NCBI GenBank assembly: GCA_937897315.1
Contig: CALCNS010000016.1
Span: 1-17,457 of the forward strand
Length of the DNA stretch: 17,457 nt
From: an uncultured Bacillota bacterium
GTDB lineage: Bacteria; Bacillota; JAAYKD01
Direction: 5' to 3'
Each line of letters begins with the position of its first letter. Position 1 is the first letter of the stretch. Below, in pieces: positions 1 through 7,174 of the stretch. Made by a program: the position numbers and the translations under genes. The notes beneath the pieces were generated by a model. That model did not search any database. It worked only from the letters and a program-made list of their open reading frames with translations, and was not told where the DNA came from.

Positions 1-793
1 GTCCTTTTAAGCCCTGTTCTCTGAACTCTTTCAAAAATGTTTCTACTTGCTTTCCTGTTTGATCGTTAAATGAAGAGATTTTGATGGTTGCTATTCCATC
101 TTCATCCATCTCTCCGGTAACCGTTATGGTTTCGACCAATGCACGTGTTATGCTAACGTCGAAGTCCTCTTTCTGACCCGGACGACGAATGGTTAATACC
201 ACATCGGTACCTACTTCTCCACGCACCAACACGATACCGTCTTGAGTAGACCAACCAATCACATCTGTGCCATCGACGGCTAAGATTTGGTCTCCTGTCT
301 GCAACCCCGCTTTTTTGGCGGGTGAATTCTCATAGGGTTGTACAATGGTAATGTAGCCACCACTGGTAATGACAGAAGCTCCAATACCGGAATAGAATCC
401 ACTTCGATCGTCCATTTTTATCGAGAAGTCATCTGCTTCGTAATAAGAGGCATAGTCGTCTCCCAAGGTTTCCAACATACCCGCAATAGCTGCGTCTACC
501 AAGTTACCCTTCTCGGGTTTTAAGGTGGAGTTAACCGTCAAATACTGATATGCCTCCAGGAGAGAGTACAATTCTTGATCTTGTTGAATCAACTCCATGA
601 GAATGGTGGTGTGATCTCCTTCAGCTCCAACAGGAGTTTGAACGAGCTGGGTTCTCCTCCATAACTGATAACCGTTAAAAACGAGGGCTGCCGATACCAA
701 CAAGCAACCCAGAAGAAACAGCCAATGAGACTCCCCTAATTTTTTACGCATGGGTTCTGTGGACTCTGTCCCTTTTATTTCATCTTCGTTCAT
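1..793 (-). CDS. ctpA: S41-family C-terminal processing peptidase, N-terminal part (runs off left edge)
   Basis: This gene is read on the minus strand from an ATG at 793 that has a good ribosome binding site (AAAGGAG) just upstream. It is open to the window edge, giving 264 codons with no stop. The translation shows a short charged cytoplasmic start, one membrane segment at about residues 24-40, and a conserved helical region with GMLETLGDDYASYY at about 141-154. A PDZ domain follows (GIGASV near 174, then NSPAKKAGLQTGDQILAVDG). The protein then enters the S41 protease core (ITVTGEMDEDGIATIKISSF). This order is typical of CtpA/CtpB carboxy-terminal proteases, which sit outside the membrane and cleave exported proteins. 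The catalytic Ser-Lys dyad would lie beyond the edge, so activity cannot be judged. It is last of four co-oriented genes with ftsE, ftsX and an M23 peptidase, 24 bases after the M23 stop. Family assignment is secure; the exact substrate is unknown. Confidence 0.93.
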   Translation of the reverse strand, partial: MNEDEIKGTESTEPMRKKLGESHWLFLLGCLLVSAALVFNGYQLWRRTQLVQTPVGAEGDHTTILMELIQQDQELYSLLEAYQYLTVNSTLKPEKGNLVDAAIAGMLETLGDDYASYYEADDFSIKMDDRSGFYSGIGASVITSGGYITIVQPYENSPAKKAGLQTGDQILAVDGTDVIGWSTQDGIVLVRGEVGTDVVLTIRRPGQKEDFDVSITRALVETITVTGEMDEDGIATIKISSFNDQTGKQVETFLKEFREQGLKG

Positions 794-817
794 AGTGAAC
801 TCCTTTAACAGGGGGGA

Positions 818-1960
818 TTACCACCCAATATATTCACGGGGATTGACCCGTTCTCCATTAACGCGAAACTCAATGTGTAAATGCGGTCCGGTGCTCCAAC
901 CGGTTGAGCCAACCGAAGCAATGATATCTCCCCGGTCTACTACATCCCAAACCTCCACATAAAGTTCTGAACAATGCCCATATAGTGTTACGATCCCATT
1001 GCCATGATCAATCATGACTAGATTTCCATAACCACCCGAATTCCACCCGGCATAAATCACTGTACCGGCATCCACAGCCTTGATATCCGCTCCATAATAC
1101 CCTGCGATATCGAGTCCACCATGAAAATTGGTGTTATACCCACCAAATGGATCATCACGCCACCCATATTCATCCGTAGTATAATGAGTGCTCGGAACGG
1201 GCCAAACATAAATTCCCGTACCGTAACTAGGACCTTGGTTTTGCTTTTGCAAATCGCGTATCGTCGCTTCCAATGCCACCGCTTGGCGCTCAAACTCGTC
1301 GTAAGCACGTTGCCAAGATTCTTTCTGACTGAGAATATTATTCATTAACTGACTTCGTTCTTCTCTTTTTGAAGACAATTCATCCTCACGTACTTGAGCT
1401 TGGTATTCCAAAGAACCCAAATACGCCAAGTTGTTTTCCAACTGCAAATTTGCAGCCTCTAGTTCCGATTTCAGTTTTCGTTGTTGCTCCAAAATCTCAA
1501 TATCTTTTTGGAACAACTGGGTAATTTGCTCAAACTGGGTAAGAAACTCGCTAAAGGATGAACTACCGAAGAAAACCTCCAAGTAACTAATACTCCCGTT
1601 TTCATATAGCGAGCGCAAGCGTTGTTTGGAAACCTGATCTTGAGCATGAATGAGCTGGTTCAACTCATCTAACTGGATATTGCCGGCAGCAATATTCTGC
1701 ATAGCAACATCCTTTTGCCCAGCTAAATAATTAAGTTCGTTTTCGGTCCAATCCAATTCCCAATCCACCACCGACAACTCATAGAGGATGCTGTCGGTTT
1801 GATGTTCCGCCCAGATAATTTTACCGTATAGGTCCTGCTTTTGTGCATTGGCAGCATCGAGCGCGGATTTATAATCATCTATCTCATCTGCAATGACCCA
1901 CGGGTGCATCACAATCAAGCTGCACACAACCAACCATGCAACCCAGCGATTGTTTCTCAT
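818..1960 (-). CDS. Secreted coiled-coil M23 (LytM) peptidoglycan endopeptidase, FtsEX-partner type
   Basis: A 380-residue protein with a signal peptide (hydrophobic residues 6-23, likely cut near VIA-DE at 24/25). A long glutamine- and glutamate-rich coiled coil covers about 28-245, followed by a C-terminal M23 domain at about 265-376. All metal and catalytic residues of active LytM enzymes are visible: H280 and D284 in HGGLD, H329 in YGHC, and H360 and H362 in HLHIEF. The coiled coil contains SYLEVFFGSSSFSEFL, which resembles the hinge region of PcsB/EnvC-type proteins. Members of this architecture cleave peptide cross-links in peptidoglycan, or activate amidases when the zinc ligands are lost; here they are kept, so a real hydrolase is expected. 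The start ATG has GGATGGTGAG upstream and lies 12 bases after the ftsX stop. That position makes it the probable hydrolase controlled by FtsEX. Partner identity is inferred from context. Confidence 0.93.
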   Translation of the reverse strand: MRNNRWVAWLVVCSLIVMHPWVIADEIDDYKSALDAANAQKQDLYGKIIWAEHQTDSILYELSVVDWELDWTENELNYLAGQKDVAMQNIAAGNIQLDELNQLIHAQDQVSKQRLRSLYENGSISYLEVFFGSSSFSEFLTQFEQITQLFQKDIEILEQQRKLKSELEAANLQLENNLAYLGSLEYQAQVREDELSSKREERSQLMNNILSQKESWQRAYDEFERQAVALEATIRDLQKQNQGPSYGTGIYVWPVPSTHYTTDEYGWRDDPFGGYNTNFHGGLDIAGYYGADIKAVDAGTVIYAGWNSGGYGNLVMIDHGNGIVTLYGHCSELYVEVWDVVDRGDIIASVGSTGWSTGPHLHIEFRVNGERVNPREYIGW

Positions 1961-1972
1961 GTTCTCACCATC

Positions 1973-2860
1973 CTACACATTCAAGTATCGACCCAATGAC
2001 ATCATACTTCCAAAAAAGCCAATGGCAATACCGCCTAAGACAAGATTCCGAATTAACTGGATTAGGTACGGAGTAATCGGTAAAAGCGGAAGAAATGGAA
2101 TCTCTACAGCAACATAATTGTGCAGGTTGAAATAGATGAGAAACAAAACTCCACCTGCAACCAACGCACCAAGAATGCCCAATAACATGCCTTGTAAGAG
2201 AAACGGCCAACGAATGAACCAATCGGACGCTCCCACAAACTTCATGATTTGTATTTCTTGTCTTCGAGCATACACGGTCAACCGAATTGTATTCATCAAA
2301 ACAAATAGGGTAGCAACCGATAAACCTGCTACCAGTAAGACCATACCGATGCGCAATGCTTGGGTCATACGAATTAATTTTTCGACCTCTTCTCGACCAT
2401 AACTCACGTCTGCAATACCCTCGAGCTTTTGAAGGCGTTCTGCAATACCGACGACTTGCTCCCCTGAAGAAGAAAATACTTCAAAGGAGTGGCGCAAAGG
2501 ATTATCCTTTTCATAACCAGCCAGCAGATCTTTTCGGCTTCCCAATCGTTCTCCTAAACGCTGTAAAGCCTCGGTATTGGAAATAAATTGAACCGATTTT
2601 ACGCCTGGAAGCTGTGAGATTTCTTGAGTTAAGCCGGCTATACGCTCTTCGCTGGTTTGGTCCGATACATAAGCGGTAATTTCCAGTTTCCCTTCTACAT
2701 CCTTCGCCATGTAATCCAAATTGGCTGTAACGAGGAGAAAGAATCCCAGAATAATAAACATCACTAAAGTGATTCCTACAGAAGCAAACATCATTGCTCC
2801 GTTTTGGCGCATATCGTGGATTGCTTCCTTGAAGTAATAAGCGATGGTGTGGGGTCTCAA
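1973..2860 (-). CDS. ftsX: Cell-division ABC transporter permease FtsX
   Basis: A 295-residue FtsX-type permease. The N-terminal segment RPHTIAYYFKEAIHDMRQNG is the usual cytoplasmic lead-in. Membrane segments are seen at about 23-45, 171-195, 222-248 and 266-290, with a large external loop at about 46-170. This loop is the part of FtsX that contacts periplasmic or extracellular hydrolases. The start is a TTG that overlaps the ftsE stop codon by four bases (TTGA), which suggests translational coupling. The next ATG, at residue 17, would cut off the conserved amphipathic lead-in, so TTG is preferred. FtsX with FtsE forms a membrane complex that uses ATP hydrolysis to switch cell-wall hydrolases on rather than transporting a solute. 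The next gene downstream encodes such a hydrolase. Confidence 0.95.
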   Translation of the reverse strand: MRPHTIAYYFKEAIHDMRQNGAMMFASVGITLVMFIILGFFLLVTANLDYMAKDVEGKLEITAYVSDQTSEERIAGLTQEISQLPGVKSVQFISNTEALQRLGERLGSRKDLLAGYEKDNPLRHSFEVFSSSGEQVVGIAERLQKLEGIADVSYGREEVEKLIRMTQALRIGMVLLVAGLSVATLFVLMNTIRLTVYARRQEIQIMKFVGASDWFIRWPFLLQGMLLGILGALVAGGVLFLIYFNLHNYVAVEIPFLPLLPITPYLIQLIRNLVLGGIAIGFFGSMMSLGRYLNV

Positions 2861-3537
2861 TTTAGGTAACCCCCTTCCATACGGTCGCGAACTTTTTTGC
2901 CATTTTCAATCACGATGACTCTGTGTTTCATGCGATTGACCATCTCACTGTCGTGGGTCGCCATAATGATTGTCATCCCGCGCTCATTGACTAAGCTTAA
3001 TAAGCGCATGATTTCCCAGGAGGTCGCAGGGTCTAGATTTCCTGTTGGTTCATCGCAGATTAAAATTCCAGGATCATTGGCTAGTGCTCTAGCTAAAGCA
3101 ACACGCTGTTGCTCACCACCGGAAAGTTGATTCGGATAAGACTCATGACGATCTTTTAACCCAACTAGTTCCAACAGCAATGGAACACGATCTCGTATCG
3201 CAGTCCCGGATGCCTCTACCACTTGCATGGCAAAGGCAACATTTTCATACACGGTCTTTTGAGGGAGCAGGCGAAAATCTTGAAAAACCACGCCTAGACG
3301 GCGGCGCAAAGCAGCAACCCGACTACGACGCAATCGATTCACTACTTGATTCTCGATGATAATTTGACCGGACGTTGGCTTTTCCTCAGCAGTCAACAAT
3401 CGCAAAATGGTAGATTTTCCTGCCCCGCTTGGCCCTACCAAGTAAACGAATTCTCCCCGTTCTATGGTGAACGATACATTATCCAGAGCACACACTTGGT
3501 TTTTATACGTCTTACTGACGGAATCAAAGGTTAGCAT
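2857..3537 (-). CDS. ftsE: Cell-division ABC transporter ATP-binding protein FtsE
   Basis: A 226-residue ATPase. Walker A is GPSGAGKST at 35-43, the Q-loop glutamine is Q86, the ABC signature LSGGEQQR is at 138-145, Walker B with catalytic glutamate is ILICDEPTG at 158-166, and the switch histidine is H195 in ATHD. The frame is open ten codons further upstream. I chose the ATG at 3537 because AGGAGGAG lies just before it and the family normally begins with an MLTFDSVSKTY-like strand. FtsE dimerises on the inner face of the membrane and powers FtsX. It is the first gene of the four-gene operon, divergent from RNase J across 181 bases. No convincing consensus promoter is visible for it: a TTGTGA box at 3627-3622 lacks a good -10. 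Confidence 0.96.
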   Translation of the reverse strand: MLTFDSVSKTYKNQVCALDNVSFTIERGEFVYLVGPSGAGKSTILRLLTAEEKPTSGQIIIENQVVNRLRRSRVAALRRRLGVVFQDFRLLPQKTVYENVAFAMQVVEASGTAIRDRVPLLLELVGLKDRHESYPNQLSGGEQQRVALARALANDPGILICDEPTGNLDPATSWEIMRLLSLVNERGMTIIMATHDSEMVNRMKHRVIVIENGKKVRDRMEGGYLN

Positions 3538-3620
3538 AGACTCCTCCTGTAGATTATTACAGTTCATTTAACATAAAAATCTTCGACAAGTAGCTACTCA
3601 TATCCTTTTCTTGGCATCCG

Positions 3621-3660
3621 TTCACAAAAATATCAAAATTTCATTTTTTCCTGTTGTGAA
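3621..3660. repeat. Inverted TTCACAA/TTGTGAA pair between ftsE and rnjA
   Basis: The arms TTCACAA at 3621-3627 and TTGTGAA at 3654-3660 are exact reverse complements separated by 26 AT-rich bases. The right arm contains the TTGTGA -35 box of the RNase J promoter. The left arm, read on the other strand, would be an equivalent box facing ftsE. It may be a shared operator or a chance result of two outward promoters. Confidence 0.35.
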
Positions 3661-3682
3661 AAACCTCGATTCAAGGTAAAAT
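3654..3682 (+). promoter_or_regulatory. Sigma-A type promoter for RNase J
   Basis: TTGTGA at 3654-3659 and TAAAAT at 3677-3682 are separated by 17 bases. The ribosome binding site GAAGGAGG follows at 3707-3714, and the start codon is at 3719. The implied leader is about 30 bases, leaving no room for a riboswitch. Confidence 0.65.
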
Positions 3683-3718
3683 GAAAAGAGAATACTTTTA
3701 AGGGAAGAAGGAGGAATT

Positions 3719-5389
3719 ATGGCAAAGAAACAGAACAAACTTCAGTTGATTCCCTTGGGGGGAGTCAGCGAAATCGGAAAGAATATGTCCGTTTTGCGTT
3801 TTGGGCAGGAAATTATGATTATCGACGCGGGATTAAAATTCCCAGGGGATGATATGCCGGGAATTGACTACATTATCCCGAATTTTTCGTATCTTTTGGA
3901 CCACAAAGACTTAATCAAAGGGCTTTGTTTAACGCATGGGCACGAAGATCATATCGGAGCGGTTGCCTATCTGTTAAAAGAAATACAGATACCGATTTAT
4001 GGCTCAGGTTTGACTTTGGGCTTATTAAGCAACAAATTGAAAGAACACAAAGTTACCGCAGAGACCCACACCATACAAAATGGGGACATCATACAATTAG
4101 GCCGGTCGTTTAAGATTGAGTTTATTCAAAACAACCACTCCATACCGGACAGTTTCTCATTAGCGATTCGCACTCCAGCAGGGGTTGTCATACATACCGG
4201 TGACTTTAAGATAGATCAAACTCCAGTAAGTGGTCCAACCATCAACATGCAGAAGTTAGCCGCTTATGGAACAGAAGGCGTTATGGCTTTGATGATTGAT
4301 TCAACCAATGCAGAACGAGAAGGGTATACAAAATCCGAACGCATCGTTGGACGCACTTTTGAAGAAATGTTGCGCACCCACACAGAGAGTCGTATTTTTG
4401 TTGCTACCTTTGCTTCGAACATTCATCGTATACAGCAAGTCTTTGATGTTGCCGAAAAATTTGGTCGAAAAGTTTCGGCAGTCGGACGTAGTATGATCAA
4501 TAATATTGAAATCGCTGCTCGTCTAGGTTATTTAAAATTCATCGACAAAAACTACATCCCCATTGAGAATATTGGTGGCTATAAAGACAACGAACTCTTA
4601 ATCATCTCCACCGGGTCACAAGGTGAACCATTGGCAGGACTGACACGCATGGCAATGCAAAGTCATCAGAAGGTGAACATTCGTGACGGCGATGTCGTCA
4701 TCATGTCCTCCTCACCCATCCCGGGGAATGAACGTTTAGTCAATCGAGTCATCGATGGGCTATACCGTTGCGGAGCAAAAGTCTATCATCAAGGAATTGC
4801 CGATGTACATGTATCGGGGCATGGCAGCCGTGAAGAAATCAAACTTATGCTGAATTTGATTCAACCAAAATATGTAATCCCCTTCCATGGAGAGTATCGT
4901 CATCAAGCAAGTATGACCCGGTTAGCAGAAGATATGGGTATCACCCGTGATCGTAGTTATTTAGCCGAAATCGGTGACGTAATTGAGATTTCTTCAGAAG
5001 GGTTAAGAAAAGTCGGCACTGTCAATGCCGGTCCTGTTTATGTAGATGGCATAGGGATTGGCGATGTTGGGAGTGCGGTGTTACGAGACCGCTTACAACT
5101 CAGTATGGATGGCACCTTAACTGTGGTTATGGCGATGGACAAAGCCCACAAGAACATTATGAGTGGCCCAGAAATTCTTACGCGTGGTTTCATCTATGTA
5201 AAAGAATCGGAAGAATTAATTCGCGACATCAGACAGTTAACAAAAGGAATTGTGGCAGAGCAAATGCAAATGGGGAACCTTCAATTGCCCCAAATAACAA
5301 CCGCTTTGCGTGACGCATTAAGTGGCTATATTTTTGAGAAAACGGAACGCAATCCAGTTATTTTGCCCATTATCATGGAAGTATTCTAA
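3719..5389 (+). CDS. rnj: Ribonuclease J (metallo-beta-lactamase/beta-CASP)
   Basis: A 556-residue protein matching the usual length of RNase J (about 555). The metallo-beta-lactamase motif HGHEDHIG is at 73-80, with H73, H75, D77 and H78 as zinc ligands. Further ligands are supplied by NNHSIPDS (about H141) and HTGDFKID (about D163). The beta-CASP domain follows, with SGHGSREE and PFHGEYRH supplying later histidines, and a C-terminal domain ends in PVILPIIMEVF. RNase J is a 5'-to-3' exonuclease with endonuclease activity that acts in mRNA decay and 16S rRNA maturation in the cytoplasm. The start ATG has a strong site (GGAGG) five bases upstream. The gene is transcribed alone, between its own promoter and a strong terminator. 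Whether it is the J1 or J2 type cannot be settled without the rest of the genome. Confidence 0.97.
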   Translation: MAKKQNKLQLIPLGGVSEIGKNMSVLRFGQEIMIIDAGLKFPGDDMPGIDYIIPNFSYLLDHKDLIKGLCLTHGHEDHIGAVAYLLKEIQIPIYGSGLTLGLLSNKLKEHKVTAETHTIQNGDIIQLGRSFKIEFIQNNHSIPDSFSLAIRTPAGVVIHTGDFKIDQTPVSGPTINMQKLAAYGTEGVMALMIDSTNAEREGYTKSERIVGRTFEEMLRTHTESRIFVATFASNIHRIQQVFDVAEKFGRKVSAVGRSMINNIEIAARLGYLKFIDKNYIPIENIGGYKDNELLIISTGSQGEPLAGLTRMAMQSHQKVNIRDGDVVIMSSSPIPGNERLVNRVIDGLYRCGAKVYHQGIADVHVSGHGSREEIKLMLNLIQPKYVIPFHGEYRHQASMTRLAEDMGITRDRSYLAEIGDVIEISSEGLRKVGTVNAGPVYVDGIGIGDVGSAVLRDRLQLSMDGTLTVVMAMDKAHKNIMSGPEILTRGFIYVKESEELIRDIRQLTKGIVAEQMQMGNLQLPQITTALRDALSGYIFEKTERNPVILPIIMEVF

Positions 5390-5390
5390 A

Positions 5391-5436
5391 AAAAAGACGG
5401 GCTTCATCCGAATAGGATGAAGCCCGTCTTTTTTTG
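5391..5436. terminator. Bidirectional terminator between rnj and mreB
   Basis: The arms AAGACGGGCTTCATCC (5394-5409) and GGATGAAGCCCGTCTT (5415-5430) form a perfect 16-pair stem with a five-base loop. A T run follows on the plus strand, and an A run before it gives a T run on the minus strand. It lies between two converging genes and can serve both. Confidence 0.93.
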
Positions 5437-6456
5437 TTATCGCTTGCGGCTGTTGATTAAGTTTTTCTCCAAGAAATTCAAAGAATCTAACGCGATGCAT
5501 GTACCTAAGCCTACACATTCAATAGGGTTCTCGGCAACATAAGTATGAATCCCTGTTTCTTGAGTCATTAGTTTATCAAGACCGTCAATGAGGGCTCCTC
5601 CCCCAGTCATGATAATGCCTCGATCCATAATATCAGCGGCTAGTTCTGGCGGAGTGCGTTCTAACACTGTTTTCACCAAACTGACAATACTGTCTATAGG
5701 TTCTTGCATCGCAGTCATAGCTTGGTGTGAAGTAATGGTCACATTTTTTGGCAACCCGGTGACTAAATCACGGCCCCGTACTTCCAAGTACACTTCCCTC
5801 GAACCTGGGAAAGCGGTTCCAGCCTGTATTTTTATATCTTCTGCGGTTCGTTCCCCAATGAGTAAACGATATTCGTTCCGCATAAAACGGATAATCGATT
5901 CATCCAGTTTGTCGCCAGCGATGCGTGCAGCTTCCGAAACGACAATTCCCCCTAAGGAGATGACGGCCACATCCGTCGTGCCACCGCCAATATCGACTAC
6001 AATCGATCCATTGGGTTTAGCAACATCAATTCCTGCTCCTAATGCGGCAGCCAAAGGTTCTTCGATGAGGAATGTCTGTCTCGCACCTGCTTCACTCGCT
6101 GCTTCCAAAACGGCACGCTGCTCTACTGTTGTAATGCCGGAGGGTACACCTATCATTAATCGAGGGCCGAAAAAGCGACTCTTACCACATACTTTACGGA
6201 TAAATGCTTGTAACATTTGCTGGGTCACATCATAATCGGCAATGACGCCTTCACGCATAGGGCGAACCGCGATAATATTCCCCGGGGTTCTTCCAATCAT
6301 TTGGCGTGCTTCTTCACCGATGGCCAAAGGTTTTCCGGTATCGCGGTCTACCGCAACTACCGAAGGTTCATTGAGTACTATACCTCTATTCTTAATGGAA
6401 ACCAATACACTGGCGGTTCCCAAATCTATCCCAACATCCATTCCAAAACCAAACAT
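5437..6456 (-). CDS. mreB: MreB/Mbl-family actin homologue (rod shape)
   Basis: A 339-residue actin-like ATPase of the usual MreB size. Nucleotide-binding motifs are visible: phosphate 1 GIDLGTASVLV at about 9-19, phosphate 2 VVDIGGGTTDVAVI, and the adenosine motif IIMTGGGALIDGL. RTPGNI and RTPPELAADIMDRG are further family signatures. The N-terminus begins MFGFGMDVG, the membrane-binding start seen in MreB proteins. MreB filaments run beneath the membrane and guide the elongation machinery for cylindrical wall growth, so the organism is probably rod-shaped or has a rod ancestry. The gene is not followed by mreC or mreD, as the main mreB usually is. It ends at a terminator instead, and may therefore be the Mbl or MreBH-like paralogue. 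The start has GGGGGAGGG upstream, and a separate promoter lies in the 72-base gap after the Nudix gene. Confidence 0.93.
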   Translation of the reverse strand: MFGFGMDVGIDLGTASVLVSIKNRGIVLNEPSVVAVDRDTGKPLAIGEEARQMIGRTPGNIIAVRPMREGVIADYDVTQQMLQAFIRKVCGKSRFFGPRLMIGVPSGITTVEQRAVLEAASEAGARQTFLIEEPLAAALGAGIDVAKPNGSIVVDIGGGTTDVAVISLGGIVVSEAARIAGDKLDESIIRFMRNEYRLLIGERTAEDIKIQAGTAFPGSREVYLEVRGRDLVTGLPKNVTITSHQAMTAMQEPIDSIVSLVKTVLERTPPELAADIMDRGIIMTGGGALIDGLDKLMTQETGIHTYVAENPIECVGLGTCIALDSLNFLEKNLINSRKR

Positions 6457-6486
6457 GGTGTTCCCTCCCCCACTTTTACCGACTTC

Positions 6487-6516
6487 ATTCTATCGGCGAC
6501 ACTTTATTCATTTCAA
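6487..6516 (-). promoter_or_regulatory. Sigma-A type promoter for mreB
   Basis: Read on the minus strand, TTGAAA (6516-6511) and TAGAAT (6492-6487) are separated by 18 bases. Each box matches consensus at five of six positions. It sits in the 72-base gap before mreB, allowing mreB to be expressed independently of lysS. Confidence 0.65.
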
Positions 6517-6528
6517 GATACTGGATGA

Positions 6529-7131
6529 TTATTCCTCTATTTGCGGTACAACAATCCTTGGTATAGCGGTTGTTCCATTTGCGATTTGAAGTCGGTGTAT
6601 AGGAAGAATTGGTTGCGGATTCTTCTTGAGCCACAGTAATCCTTCTCGCAATATGATGCGATCGCGCAACAAAATATACTTCATTGTATAATCTATACAC
6701 TGATTTTTCTGCATACGGAACCCTGCTTGTTTGGGTGTGAACCAACGCAGTTGGAATCCTAATCGCTTCTCGTTCGCGCTCAAGGCATTGCCAACCGAAG
6801 GCCCACTGACTTTGGCCACAAAACAGTAAGAGTGTTGCAAATAATGATTTCTGGCTTTATGTTCTTCAATGCTTCCCAACTCTGTCAGAATTTCCACCGG
6901 ATATCCGGTTTCTTCTCGGACTTCTCGAATAAACGCTTCTTCTTTGGTCTCACCATAGAGCATACCACCGCCGGGAAGCTTATATATTCGCATCTTACTT
7001 AAATACATCAGTGCAATTTTCCCTTGATCATTGATAATCACACCACGGGAACCATAGCGGGAAATTCGTTGAACCAACCCCAATTCCTCACCGGTTACCT
7101 GACGATCGGTGATACGGCCCAGAAAACGCAT
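6529..7131 (-). CDS. Nudix hydrolase (NUDIX domain protein, substrate unknown)
   Basis: A 200-residue protein with a complete Nudix box at 55-77: G55, five residues, E61, seven residues, then REVREETGY. The glutamates E73 and E74 that bind the metal are present. Such enzymes hydrolyse nucleoside diphosphates linked to another group; the substrate cannot be read from the box. A strand region (RGVIINDQGKIALMYL) precedes the box as usual, and about 120 residues follow it, longer than a minimal MutT. The frame extends two codons upstream to a TTG at 7137, but that is only three bases from AGGAGG. The ATG at 7131 is nine bases from it and is preferred. It lies 43 bases downstream of lysS with no terminator between them, so it is probably co-transcribed with lysS. 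Confidence 0.88.
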   Translation of the reverse strand: MRFLGRITDRQVTGEELGLVQRISRYGSRGVIINDQGKIALMYLSKMRIYKLPGGGMLYGETKEEAFIREVREETGYPVEILTELGSIEEHKARNHYLQHSYCFVAKVSGPSVGNALSANEKRLGFQLRWFTPKQAGFRMQKNQCIDYTMKYILLRDRIILREGLLWLKKNPQPILPIHRLQIANGTTAIPRIVVPQIEE

Positions 7132-7174
7132 TTGCAATCACCTCCTTTGCTTTGATCTTCCCAAAACACCTTTT

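Noticed and set aside
5588..6235. A 215-codon plus-strand open frame opposite mreB
   Set aside because: It lies wholly antisense to a clear MreB gene, has no family resemblance or well-placed ribosome binding site, and its composition is what the reverse frame of mreB would give.
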